Below are positions 9,654 to 18,814 of a stretch of 64,000 bases of DNA, piece after piece. The notes under the pieces are model-generated. The model saw nothing but the letters and a program-made list of their open reading frames with translations. It made no database searches and had not been told where the DNA came from. The stretch is from contig NZ_CP014514.1 of assembly GCF_001577365.1 (NCBI RefSeq), positions 1-64,000 on the forward strand, in the 5' to 3' direction. The position numbers and the translations under genes are program-made. Numbering within the stretch: the first letter of the stretch is position 1; every line of letters starts with the position of its first letter. The stretch is from Frondihabitans sp. PAMC 28766 (lineage in GTDB: Bacteria > Actinomycetota > Actinomycetes > Actinomycetales > Microbacteriaceae).

Positions 9654-9763
9654 CCCAAAAGGGTTGACACCTTCCGCAGGCCGCAAAGACGGGCTGGACA
9701 TGATGGTGGAATTCCTGGTTCTCGCCCTACGTCAAACGGCGGACTTGCTATTAGCTCCTGGCC

Positions 9764-10477
9764 TCACCCAACCCTGACACGTAGGGATGGGAACGGCCGT
9801 AGCACGTCGCCCATCAGCCAGCGCACAGATCGCGCCACTGTCTCACAATGCTCGGCGGAATCGTAGGAAGCGGCGTCGTGTCCGAGCGCGTGGTAAACGA
9901 CTGGCGCCGTACCGTAGTGCCAAGTCCACGCGAGCAGGTATTCGACGCCGTCGTGGATGTGCCCGAGGAGGGGCACCACCGCCGGGTTGACGCGCAGGTA
10001 CGTGTACCGCTCATCATCAAGGTCGAAGTCGTTCATCCCGGCGAGGACTCGAGAACGGTCTGCGTGCACGAGAATGTGCGCGCGTCCATAGGCCGGGTGC
10101 ATGCTCTGCCCGTCCACCCACCGTCCTCCTTCAATGTTTTCCCACTCGGCGATCCAAGGAAAACCGGTGGCCGAGGAATGCTTGGAAAGGAGCGGTCCTC
10201 CGGCCTCGAGGTAGGCGAGCAGGCCCACCCGTGTCGGCTCGTCTAACGCCGGGTCAAGATCGATGGGGTTACCAACATTCATGACCAGCAGGTCGACGTC
10301 GCTCAGGCCGGTCATCCGTTCATCGACGTTCTCAGCGATCTCCACGTCGAAGCCTTCGAGCTCGATGATCTCGGCCAGCCGGGCCGACGTCTCTGCGAAT
10401 GGGTGCCACGGGTCGGCGTATCGGCCCGCCCCCGAGAGGATCACCGCTGTTCGATGTCGCTGCTTGTCGTTGGCCAC
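9764..10477 (-). CDS. ThuA-like domain protein
   Basis: A 237-residue protein with the ThuA fold (class I glutamine-amidotransferase-like, no catalytic Cys visible). Recognisable parts are RTAVILSGAGRYADPWHP at the N-terminus, VDLLVMNVGNP, YLEAGGPLLSKHSSATGFP and PLLGHIHDGVEYLLAWTWHY. I start at GTG 10477 because GAAGGAGG lies four bases upstream; an upstream in-frame start at 10573 has no such site. ThuA proteins accompany sugar-utilisation operons and are linked to metabolism of oxidised (keto) disaccharides. The context next to a glycan locus fits. No signal peptide. Confidence 0.8.
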   Translation of the reverse strand: MANDKQRHRTAVILSGAGRYADPWHPFAETSARLAEIIELEGFDVEIAENVDERMTGLSDVDLLVMNVGNPIDLDPALDEPTRVGLLAYLEAGGPLLSKHSSATGFPWIAEWENIEGGRWVDGQSMHPAYGRAHILVHADRSRVLAGMNDFDLDDERYTYLRVNPAVVPLLGHIHDGVEYLLAWTWHYGTAPVVYHALGHDAASYDSAEHCETVARSVRWLMGDVLRPFPSLRVRVG

Positions 10478-10766
10478 TGAGCCTCCTTCGCTCTCTGCCC
10501 GCGTCCCGGATATCGCGCTCGTCGTGAAGGTCATAACGTACCGTGATCTCGGGGAGCTTTTGCGAGACGTCACCAGACGCCCTGGGACTCATCACATCGG
10601 GAGTGACGCCGTCGACCTCCGACCACAGCCGCCGCACTCCGCGACACCCCGACATGTCTGGCCCGAACCACGGTCCAGACGATTGACACCTTCCCATCGC
10701 CGGTCGACGTAAGGCGCACGCCGTGCGCAGCTGCACGTGAGGGCGGCATGCTGCCAGAATGGTCCA

Positions 10767-11948
10767 GTGACTGCCCACTCGATCCTCCCACGCGTCGGCT
10801 TCGGCGCCGCCGGCATCGCCCGTCCACGGGCTAACACGGACCCTTCCCTGACACGCGTCGGCGAGGACGAGGGGATGATCACCCTCGCAACCGCCTGGGA
10901 GGAGGGCCTGCGCTGGTTCGACACCGCACCGTTTTACGGCGAGGGGCGCGCCGAACGCATGGTCGGAGATTTTCTGCGCGGCAAGCCGCGTCACGATTAC
11001 CTGCTTTCCACGAAGGTCGGCAGGGTTATCGAGGACGGCGACGCCGTCTTCGACTTCAGCGCGGAAGGGATCCGACGCTCCATCGATGCGAGCCTCGAGC
11101 GGCTCGGCGTTGACCGGTTCGATGTGGTGTTCCTTCACGACCCGGATGACCACCTGGATCAAGCCGTCACCGACGCGTGGCCCGCGATGCTCGCCCTCCG
11201 CAATGACGGTGTCGCCGACCGCATCGGGATCGGCGTTACCCGCGTGTCCACGGCGACTGAGCTGATCGAGCGCGCTGGTCCGGAGGTGCTGCTCCTTGCC
11301 GAGCGTTACACGTTGCTTGACCCGGAGGCGGCGGACCGCCTGTTCCCACTCTGCCAGCGTTACGGAGTCGACGTGGCAATCGCCGGTGCACTCAGCGGCG
11401 GGATGATCGACGGCGTCGAGGCAACAAACTTCCACTATCAGCCGCTCACCCCGACCGATGCGGCTCGCGCAGCGGCGATCCGTCGCGTGTGCGCTTCCTA
11501 CGGGGTGCCCACCGCGGCGGTGGCATTGCAGTTTGTGCTCGCGCATCCGACTGTCACGTCGGTGCTCACAGGGCCCGCGCGCGCCGGACAGCTTCTCGAC
11601 AACCTCGGATGGTTGCGCACGCCGGTGCCCGCTGAAGTGTGGCAGAGTCTCCGTCGCGATGGACTGCTTGCCGCGGACGTGCCGACCCCGCCACCAGGCT
11701 CCCCGGAGCACCAATGCCGTTACTGGCGTGATCGCTTCGGGGAATCCCCTCTGGAGTTGAACGGCTCTCGTTCGCGCGGAATGGCGATCGTCCCGACGTA
11801 CTCGAACCCTTCGGGTCTAAGCATGGGCGATTTCGAGCTCACGGCGCGGACTTGGCGTCTGCTTCGCGGATTTTCATGCGTCGCGACACGTCCCCGTGGG
11901 GCATCCTCGACGAGCTCGCCTCGGAGGGCGTCCGCTTATCCCATGTAG
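10767..11948 (+). CDS. Aldo/keto reductase (D-threo-aldose/L-fucose dehydrogenase-like), odd C-terminus
   Basis: Start GTG 10767. The TIM-barrel oxidoreductase motifs are clear: LPRVGFGAAGIA, WFDTAPFYGEGRAERMVG (Asp and Tyr of the tetrad), LLSTKVGR (Lys), DVVFLHDPDDH (His), and a C-terminal VALQFVLAHPTVTSVLTGP cofactor segment. Close relatives oxidise fucose, galactose or similar aldoses with NAD(P). The family ends at about 310-330 residues; here the protein is 393 residues because about 60 low-complexity residues follow ESPLELNGSRS. From about 11850 another frame reads ASASRIFMRRDTSPWGILDE and continues past 11948, so a frameshift or gene junction is likely near 11760-11860. Confidence 0.75.
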   Translation: MTAHSILPRVGFGAAGIARPRANTDPSLTRVGEDEGMITLATAWEEGLRWFDTAPFYGEGRAERMVGDFLRGKPRHDYLLSTKVGRVIEDGDAVFDFSAEGIRRSIDASLERLGVDRFDVVFLHDPDDHLDQAVTDAWPAMLALRNDGVADRIGIGVTRVSTATELIERAGPEVLLLAERYTLLDPEAADRLFPLCQRYGVDVAIAGALSGGMIDGVEATNFHYQPLTPTDAARAAAIRRVCASYGVPTAAVALQFVLAHPTVTSVLTGPARAGQLLDNLGWLRTPVPAEVWQSLRRDGLLAADVPTPPPGSPEHQCRYWRDRFGESPLELNGSRSRGMAIVPTYSNPSGLSMGDFELTARTWRLLRGFSCVATRPRGASSTSSPRRASAYPM

Positions 11949-12045
11949 GAGCGGCGGCCGGCGGCTTAGTTAACACTGCCGATCACGCGCGTCGTTGGAG
12001 GGACGTTCTGGCTCGCGTCCGCTCCGATGGCTGGCGGCGGCGGCG

Positions 12046-13778
12046 TCAGGCGCGGGACGCGCCCTTGAAACCGCGAGGACTGCTCTGTGCGGCGCGGTCG
12101 ATGGCGGGTTCGGGCCGGTGGATACCGCGAGGTCGATAGCCCACCGCTTCCGACATGCCGAGGTAGTCGGCCATGAGCCAGATTGTTGCCAGCCACATCT
12201 CGGTTCCTTGGAGACTCGGAGTACCGGCTTCGCCCGGGTGGTCGGGCGCGAACGCGAAGCCTTCGCCGTCGTGCCAGCGATCGAGGATCTTCGCCAGATG
12301 GCGTCGCGTCCACGCCTCGCCATGGGATCGTGTCTTATCGGAGTAGTGAGCGGATAACCAGAGCGGGTGCACGACATCGAGGACGTTGCACGCGTTGTAC
12401 CCGGGACCCTCGAAATGTCGCGCGTCAGCGCCTTCGGCGAGGGCCGTCCGCGCTGCGCCGTCCGGATCGGGTGGCCGCAAGCCGAATTGGGCGTGGACAC
12501 CTCGGGTCAGCCGGTAATAGCCATTCACCGGCTGGAGCAAGCCTTCGTCGGGGGTGGGGAGCCCCACATCCCTGTCGCCGGGTCGACGTTCGCTTGCAGC
12601 CAGCCGACCACGGTTTCCAGGTGGGTGGAGTCGTCGAAGAGGGTGGCGTTGTTCCAGATCGCGGTGCCGAGGAAGTCGACGAGGGCTCCGGAGTTCCAGG
12701 CCCGATGGTCCCACGGTAAACCGGCCAAGAACGTCAGGATTTCTGGGGTCGTTGCTCGGCTTACGAGCGAGATCGGGTGTGCCAGGGAGCTGCCGAGGAG
12801 ACGCAATGCATACCCGACCGAGAGCATGTGGTAGTCGGATCCGACCACGGTAGCGAGCGTCGTGCCGGCGGGTGGGATGACGGGTCCTGTTGCCAAATCG
12901 CCGTCCCCTGTGATGAAGGCTCCCGATGCGGGATCCTGGCTGAGGCGGAGTCGTTCGATCAGCTCGGGCACGCCATGCTGTTCGGGGGCGCTGTGCAGCA
13001 GCAGATCGGCGATCTCGATCGCGTCGCACCACGGACGGATACTCGGCGCAGCGCCTGGCCGATCGACGAAGCGCTCCCCGTCGTAGCAGCGCGCGATGAG
13101 CACGTCCGCCTGGCGGCGCGCCATGTCGCCGAATGAGGCCAGACGGTCTTCGATGTCGCGCGCTTCCCCCCGTCTTTCTTGTCTGCTGCTGGTGCGCCGG
13201 TCCCCGAGCCGGCGCGCTGGGTTGCCCCCCATGATCGACCACTCGTCGACGTCTTTCGTGACGATTGCGCCGGCGCCGATCACCGCATGGGATCCTACTG
13301 TCACCCCGTCGACGACAACGGAGCCGGTGCCGATCCAGACGTCGTCGCCGATCGTAATGCCCACGCTGGTGAGGGGCTGTTGAAAGATTGGGCGGTCGGG
13401 CGCGAGTCCGTGGTTGTACGCGTACAGCGAGGCGTGTGGCGCGATGCGGACCCCGTCACCAATGGTGACCTTCCCCCGTACTGTCGCAGACGGGTTGATC
13501 GTCGAATCGGCCCCGATCGTGACGTCGTCAGTGACATAGGCTCGCGCAGCGATATAACTCCGGGGGCCGAGTGTGAGTTGCGTGCAGTAAACGGCGGCGG
13601 ACGGGTCCACGTAACTGTTGTTCCCGAACGTGGCGTCGCCGAGCGAGGCGAGATGGGCCTGATGCGCAGTTTGCGCCGCCCGATCGTCGGCGGTCGCCGA
13701 GCGCCGAAACTCCCACGGCACATACCCGAACCCCTGACCTGCAGGACCACGATCAACGTGCGAACCATAATCCGTCAA
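12046..13778 (-). pseudogene. Hexapeptide acetyltransferase fused to an alpha/alpha-toroid domain, one-base frameshift
   Basis: The N-terminal ~190 residues are a left-handed beta-helix acyltransferase: NNSYVDPSAAVYC, ADSTINPSATVRGKVTIGDG and GDDVWIGTGSVVVDGVTVGS, ending in GGNPARRLG, as in maltose/galactoside O-acetyltransferases (acetyl-CoA to sugar hydroxyl). The C-terminal ~370 residues look like an all-alpha toroid: LRLSQDPASGAF, VVGSDYHMLSVGYALRLLG, AWNSGALVDFLGT. At 12556-12559 a run has four G instead of five, shifting the frame after GMWGSP. The continuation PDEGLLQPVNGYYRLTRG to WLMADYLGMSEAVGYRPRG runs to 12046. I chose TTG 13778 because GAGGAGG lies nine bases upstream; GTG 13787 would overlap that site. 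Confidence 0.65.
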
Positions 13779-13787
13779 GATGTGCAC

Positions 13788-14028
13788 CTCCTCGCTGCGC
13801 CGCTACGGGTCACCAATGTGGCTTCCGGCGGCTGGTGCCGAGACCACTTTAATCTGGCGGTAGTCCCCAAGATGCACGTCTCCGTGACCGAGGAAATTCG
13901 CGCCACGGTGGTCCGTACCGCGATCGGTCTCGCAACCGCCGCGCAGCTCGCGGCACGGGAGCAGAACGCTCCCCTGGGCGACAATGTGCCGCCAGAGTGG
14001 GTGCACGGGGAGGAATACGTAGGAGTCG
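13788..14028. other. Gap between acetyltransferase and lacI genes
   Basis: 240 bases with broken coding-like sequence on the minus strand in two frames (YVFLPVHPLWRHIVAQGSV in one, RPIAVRTTVARISSV in another). This may be a short gene relic, but I cannot assign a family. Confidence 0.35.
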
Positions 14029-15039
14029 TCATGAGGGAACCGGCAGCTCTCCGCTGCCTCTCGTAACCAACTCGACCGGGAGAACGATGCGTCGCGCCGG
14101 GGAGTCGTCTCCGTCCAGACGGCCAAGGAGGAGCTCCGCGGCTTTACGCCCCATGTCTGCGGTCTCGGAAGTGACGACCGTGACAGGGGTAGGCAACATA
14201 TCGGCCATCGGGAAGTCGTCAAAGCCGACCAGGGCAACCCGCCCCGCGGAGGCGGCCATCCCCCGCAGCACACCTTCAGTCAGGAAACTGGTCGTGGAGA
14301 AGATCGCCGTTGGCGCATCAGGCCGAGCTAGAAGCGCCTGCGTGGCGAGTCGAGCCTCCTCGGTGCTTCCGTGCGACAGCGTGATGATGAGCTCGTCGAG
14401 AACAGGCAGACCGGCATCTTTCAGTGCTCGTTTGTACCCTTGAAGTCGCAGCTTCGTCGTGTAATAGGACGGGGCGACGATCGTAGCAATGCGCGTATGG
14501 CCGCGACTGATCAGGTGTTCGACAGCCATCCGACCGCCCCGCTGGTTGGCCAAGACCACCACATCGGAATCGTCCCCGGCGCCGGGACGGTCGAGAAAGA
14601 CGACGGGCACCAAGTCGAACCGGTTCGTGCGGTGAAGGTAGGCGTGGTCGCTCTGATCCGGGACGATCATCAAACCCGCGACTCGACGCCCAAGGAGGTC
14701 TCCGACCGCCCGCCGCTGCGTGTCGGGATCCTCGTCCGCGGTGCCGAGAAGAACCGAATACCCGTGGTCCCCCAGGACGGTGACAATCGCTTTGGCCAGT
14801 CCGGCGTAGAAGGGGTTCGTCAGATCACCAAGAAGTAGTCCGATTGTGCGCGAGGTTTGACTCGGCCGAAGGGATCTCGCGATCTCATCGCGCTGAAAAC
14901 CTAAACGATCAATGACCGCCCGCACCGCCGCCGACGTGGACGGCTTGACCGACTCATGTCCGTTCACGACCCGGGACACCGTCGCCAAGCTGACGCCTGC
15001 TTCCTCGGCCACGTCTCGCATCGTCGGGCGTGAAGCCAT
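14029..15039 (-). CDS. LacI-family transcriptional repressor
   Basis: The N-terminal helix-turn-helix TMRDVAEEAGVSLATVSRVV is followed by the hinge and a periplasmic-binding-like sensor domain (TIGLLLGDLTNPFYAGLAKA, GLMIVPDQSD, HTRIATIVAP, VALVGFDDFPMADML, VTVVTSETADMG). The length is 336 residues from the start at 15039. ATGs at 15051 and 15060 add up to seven residues; none has a strong Shine-Dalgarno, and 15039 gives the usual family N-terminus. It is divergent from the ABC sugar importer, with two AACGTT-centred operators in the shared 270-bp gap, so it most likely represses the importer and itself until a mannoside-derived inducer binds. Confidence 0.92.
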   Translation of the reverse strand: MASRPTMRDVAEEAGVSLATVSRVVNGHESVKPSTSAAVRAVIDRLGFQRDEIARSLRPSQTSRTIGLLLGDLTNPFYAGLAKAIVTVLGDHGYSVLLGTADEDPDTQRRAVGDLLGRRVAGLMIVPDQSDHAYLHRTNRFDLVPVVFLDRPGAGDDSDVVVLANQRGGRMAVEHLISRGHTRIATIVAPSYYTTKLRLQGYKRALKDAGLPVLDELIITLSHGSTEEARLATQALLARPDAPTAIFSTTSFLTEGVLRGMAASAGRVALVGFDDFPMADMLPTPVTVVTSETADMGRKAAELLLGRLDGDDSPARRIVLPVELVTRGSGELPVPS

Positions 15040-15114
15040 ACTCCCGAACATGAGGTCCATTCAGTAATAGTAGCGGCGCGGTGATCGGCTTTCAGTACTC
15101 CGCGATCTTCAAAA

Positions 15115-15126
15115 GAGAACGTTTCC
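15115..15126. promoter_or_regulatory. LacI-type operator 1
   Basis: GAGAACGTTTCC is an imperfect dyad around a central CG, matching the LacI/GalR-family pattern. It sits about 75 bases upstream of the lacI start, on the repressor side of the divergent region. Confidence 0.55.
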
Positions 15127-15178
15127 ATTATGGCTTGACTTTCGGTCCCACGCGGGGCAAAAATGTTTAGGCCCGAAT

Positions 15179-15190
15179 GAAAACGTTTAC
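15179..15190. promoter_or_regulatory. LacI-type operator 2
   Basis: GAAAACGTTTAC is a near-perfect dyad (AAAAC/GTTTA), 64 bp centre to centre from operator 1, about six helical turns, so one tetramer or two dimers could bind on the same face. A possible -35 box TTGACT (15135-15140) facing the importer lies between the two operators. Confidence 0.6.
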
Positions 15191-15311
15191 TCCCGTGACG
15201 CCCTGAGCCCGGGACGACGCGGAGCCGGTCTGGTGATACTCGCCTCCCGACCCCTGGACCGCACTGCCCGTCACTGATGACGGGCGGCATCAACAGAAAT
15301 GGAACAGTCGA

Positions 15312-16660
15312 ATGAAGCGCAAACCAGCATTGACAGTGATCGGAGTCGGTGTCGCCACCGTGCTTCTGCTATCTGCTTGCTCCTCCGGGACAACCACCAC
15401 CTCCTCGGGGCCGGTGACTTCCTCGCAGATCAGCAAGGCAATGTCGACGCCCACGACCATTAACTTCTGGGACTGGACGCCCGGCATCTCGCCCGAGGTT
15501 CAGGCATTCGAGAAGAAGTACCCGAAGATCAAGGTCGATGTGGTTGATGCGGGGCAGGGGGGTACGGAATACACCAAGCTCCAGTCGGCACTGGACGCAG
15601 GTAAGGGCGCACCGGACGTTGCCCAACTCGAATACGACGAGATGCCGTCATTCGAGGTCTCCAATTCGATTCTCAACCTCGCTCCATATGGCGCCACCCA
15701 GCTCAAATCTGACTACTCCAGCGGCCCGTGGGGTTCGGTCGCTCGGGGCAGCCAGGTCCTCGGTTTGCCTCAAGATGCGGGTCCCATGATCTTCATGTAC
15801 CGCCACGACATCCTGGCCAAGGCTGGCATCGCGTCGGCACCGAAGACGTGGGAAGAGTTCCTCAGCGACGCCGCAACGGTGAAGGCGAAGACCGGCTCGT
15901 ACTTGACCGACTTCGGCCCGACCGACATGACGCAGATCCTGGGGCTCCTGCAGCAGGCGGGCGCCAAGCCGTTCGGCTACTCGGGTGGCAAAAACGTCAC
16001 CATCAACATGCAAACGCCTCAGGTCAAGAAAGTTGCCGACCTTCTGACCCAAGCGGTGCAGTCCGGAGACGTGGCGACAGATCCTTCGGGCACCAACGAC
16101 TGGTTCCAGGGCTTCGCACATAACAAGTACGCCAGTTGGATCGTGGGCGCCTGGGGTCCGGACAATCTGGAAGGTTCCGCGGCGACGACCTCGGGCAACT
16201 GGACGGCCGCGCAGCTGCCGCAGTGGTCAGCGGGTCAAGACGTGGGAGGCAACTGGGGAGGTTCGGCCGACGTGGTGATGAAGGGATCCCAAAATCCGAT
16301 TCCTTCTTACGAGTTCATCAAATTTCTGAACGACTCGACCGCTTCCGCACAGGAGTTGAACGCTAGCCCCAAGTCGGCTTTGTTCCCCACGAGAACCTCC
16401 GTGCTGAATTCCCCTCAGTTTTCAAGCCAGAAAGTTGCGTTCTTCGGTGGTCAGCAGGTGAATAAGGTGACCGCTCAGATCGCGGCGACTGTGCCGGCCG
16501 GATTCGGCTATGTGCCGTTCATGGACCAGGCGGCCAACGATTACGACAGCACTGTCGGCAAGGCACTCACGGGAAGACCGATATCTACACGGCGTTCGGT
16601 GCGTTTCAAAAGGAGCTCGTTTCCTACGCGAAGCAGCAGGGCTTCACGGTCACCCAGTAG
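15312..16660 (+). pseudogene. ABC sugar-binding lipoprotein, frameshift close to the 3' end
   Basis: An extracellular solute-binding protein family 1 lipoprotein. Lipobox LLLSAC at about residues 18-23, then a Ser/Thr-rich linker. Ligand-domain motifs are NFWDWTPGISPEVQAFEKKY, KGAPDVAQLEYDEMPSFE, GLPQDAGPMIFMYRHDILAK and ASWIVGAWGPDNL. At 16571-16573 three G stand where four are needed. With the base restored the C-terminus reads KTDIYTAFGAFQKELVSYAK then QQGFTVTQ, stop 16658-16660. Without it the frame runs through the gap and fuses with the downstream permease. Only the last ~30 residues are affected. It delivers oligosaccharide to the two permeases; the ATPase is not encoded here, as is usual for MsiK/MalK-sharing actinobacterial importers. 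Confidence 0.85.
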
Positions 16661-16742
16661 GAGACGCTCGACTGCGGGCGGCGTCCAGGTGGCCGCCCCG
16701 CACGATTGCCGGACGCGGATCAACGAAGACGGAGTTCGAATC

Positions 16743-17690
16743 ATGGCCACAATCCCTCTTGAGGGCACAGCGCGAACCAAGGGAATCAGGGCGCAAAAGC
16801 CTCACAAGACACCGCATTCCCGTCAGACCCAACGCATGGCGTACATTTTCATCACGCCGTTCCTGGTGTTCTTCGTGCTGATGCTCCTCGTCCCGATCGG
16901 CTACGCCCTCTACCTCAGCCTGTTCAAAACCCAGATCATCGGCGGGCAGACCTTCGTCGGGATTGCCAACTACGTGCAGGCATTCACGGACCCGAAGCTC
17001 TACGAGGGCCTCTCACGCATCGTTCTGTACCTGCTCATCCAAGTCCCGATCATGCTCGTCCTCGCGATCTTCTTCGCCTTCGCCATTGACAGCGGACGAG
17101 TCAAGGGCAGTAAATTCGTGCGCCTGGCGATTTTCGTCCCGTACGCGGTACCGGGCGTGATCTCAACGCTCATGTGGGGCTATTTCTACGGCAACAACTT
17201 CGGCCTGATTGGGCAGATTATTCGTGCCGTGGGGCTCACCCCGCCCGACCTGCTCTCGAGCCGGAACATGTTGGGGTCGATGATGAATATCTCGACCTGG
17301 CAGTTCGTCGGCTACAACATGATCATCATCTATGCGGCGCTGAGGTCGATCCCGACGGACCTGTACGACTCGGCGGAGGTCGACGGAGCAGGACAGTGGC
17401 GCATCGCCTGGAGCATCAAGCTCCCTTCGATCCGCTCCGCGCTGCTGCTATGTGTGATCTTCTCTGTCATCGGCTCGTTTCAGCTTTTCACCGAGCCGAG
17501 CCTGCTCAACGCCCTCGCACCGACCGTCATCGACCCCTCGTACACGCCGACGTACTACGCGTACAACCTTGCGTTCGTCAGCCAGGAGCCTAGTTACGCC
17601 GCCGCCATAGCGTTTATCCTCGGCTTCTCGATCATGATCGTGTCCTACGTCATCCAACTCACCACCCAGCGGAGGGCACGACTGTCATGA
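16743..17690 (+). CDS. ABC sugar transporter permease (MalF/UgpA type)
   Basis: A 315-residue integral membrane protein starting at ATG 16743. Six hydrophobic segments are visible, the first being YIFITPFLVFFVLMLLVPIG. The EAA-loop motif that docks the ATPase is present as DLYDSAEVDGAGQWRIAWSI. Its stop overlaps the next permease start by four bases (ATGA), so the pair is co-translated. The 82-base gap to the binding-protein stop holds no terminator. Confidence 0.92.
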   Translation: MATIPLEGTARTKGIRAQKPHKTPHSRQTQRMAYIFITPFLVFFVLMLLVPIGYALYLSLFKTQIIGGQTFVGIANYVQAFTDPKLYEGLSRIVLYLLIQVPIMLVLAIFFAFAIDSGRVKGSKFVRLAIFVPYAVPGVISTLMWGYFYGNNFGLIGQIIRAVGLTPPDLLSSRNMLGSMMNISTWQFVGYNMIIIYAALRSIPTDLYDSAEVDGAGQWRIAWSIKLPSIRSALLLCVIFSVIGSFQLFTEPSLLNALAPTVIDPSYTPTYYAYNLAFVSQEPSYAAAIAFILGFSIMIVSYVIQLTTQRRARLS

Positions 17691-18625
17691 GCGCAGTTTC
17701 CGAAACGTCAGACGCCACGCAGGACACGATGGCACGATCCCAGACTCCGCGGGCAGCTCGGGGCAAGAAAAAACGCCGCCGCGACCGCAAGAGTGTCATT
17801 CTCACGGTCGCCCTCTGGACGTGCTGCTTCTACTTCTTGGTCCCGCTCATCTGGCTCATCTTCGCCTCGACCAAGAACGACACCAACCTCTTCGATACGT
17901 TCGGCCTTTGGTTTGGAAAAGCCTTCTCCCTTTTCGGAAACCTCGGCACAACATTCACCTACGAGAACGGCTCGTTCGGTCAATGGTTGATCAACTCCGC
18001 CTTTTACGCCCTCGCAAGTGCCGTGGGCGCCGTGATTCTCTCCACCCTGGCGGGATATGCCTTCGCGAAATACAGCTTCACGGGCAAGAGCGTGATCTTC
18101 AGTATCGTGCTCGGATCAATCATGATCCCGGGCACAGCGTTGGCTCTGCCGACCTACCTACTTTTCGCCCACGTCGACATCACCAACACTCCCTGGGCGG
18201 TGATTCTGCCGTCCATCGTGAACCCGTTCGCCCTCTACCTGCTAAGGATCTACGCCGCCGAAGCAGTCGATGACAGCCTCGTCGAAGCCGCCCGCATCGA
18301 CGGCGCAGGCGAGTTCCGGATCTTCTTTCAAATCTCGTCCAGACTCCTCGGCCCAGCCATCGTCACGGTCTTCCTCCTCGCCCTGGTGGGCACCTGGAAC
18401 AACTACTTCCTGCCACTCATCATGCTCAACAAGTCCTCGCTCTATCCCGTCACCGTCGGGTTGGCACAATGGGCGGCGTCGAGCAACGCAGGAGGAGGAG
18501 CGCATGTGCTGTTCTCCACGGTGATCACCGGCTCGCTCGTATCCATCATCCCTCTCGTCCTCTCCTTCCTGTACTTGCAGCGGTACTGGCAGTCCGGGCT
18601 CTCAGCAGGAAGCGTGAAGGGATAA
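17687..18625 (+). CDS. ABC sugar transporter permease (MalG/UgpE type)
   Basis: A 312-residue partner permease. A basic N-terminus (KKKRRRDRK) precedes the first membrane helix WTCCFYFLVPLIWLIF. The EAA loop is DDSLVEAARIDGAGEFRIFF, and the helix set ends in IPLVLSFLYLQRYWQSGLSA. It forms the translocation heterodimer with the preceding gene in the cytoplasmic membrane. Confidence 0.92.
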   Translation: MSAVSETSDATQDTMARSQTPRAARGKKKRRRDRKSVILTVALWTCCFYFLVPLIWLIFASTKNDTNLFDTFGLWFGKAFSLFGNLGTTFTYENGSFGQWLINSAFYALASAVGAVILSTLAGYAFAKYSFTGKSVIFSIVLGSIMIPGTALALPTYLLFAHVDITNTPWAVILPSIVNPFALYLLRIYAAEAVDDSLVEAARIDGAGEFRIFFQISSRLLGPAIVTVFLLALVGTWNNYFLPLIMLNKSSLYPVTVGLAQWAASSNAGGGAHVLFSTVITGSLVSIIPLVLSFLYLQRYWQSGLSAGSVKG

Positions 18626-18814
18626 AACCACCACCGTCTGGCCCGCCGCCCAATCTGCAACGGCCGTCAGACGCACGTGACCGGCACCATCTCATCAGCG
18701 ACGCGAGCCGACCCCGATGAAAGTAACGCGGTCCGATTCTTGCCACAGCAATACGCACCAACGACGACAACTATGCTGCCCTTCCACGCTGGCAGCCAAC
18801 GAGAGGAGACGCCC

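Larger units (their letters stand above)
8128..9672 (+). mobile_element. IS3-type element (two ORFs with rve integrase domain)
   Basis: The ends are TGTGTCAGCCTTGGTGTAG on the left and, reverse-complemented, GGTGTCAACCCTTTTGGGTCA (quoted GGTGTCAACCC plus TTTTGGGTCA) on the right, sharing GTGTCA.CC. The element carries orfA and orfB overlapping by ATGA. No target duplication is evident. A related but diverged fragment lies at 52308-52917 and a solo left end at 3557. Confidence 0.75.

Noticed and set aside
13803..14030. Minus-strand residues VFLPVHPLWRHIVAQGS reminiscent of siderophore-synthetase (IucA/IucC) PVHPWQ segments
   Set aside because: Too short, split over two frames, and the neighbouring diagnostic residues do not follow; not enough for a call.
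15135..15170. Full sigma-70 promoter for the ABC importer
   Set aside because: TTGACT is present but no -10 box at acceptable spacing is convincing, so only the operators are listed.
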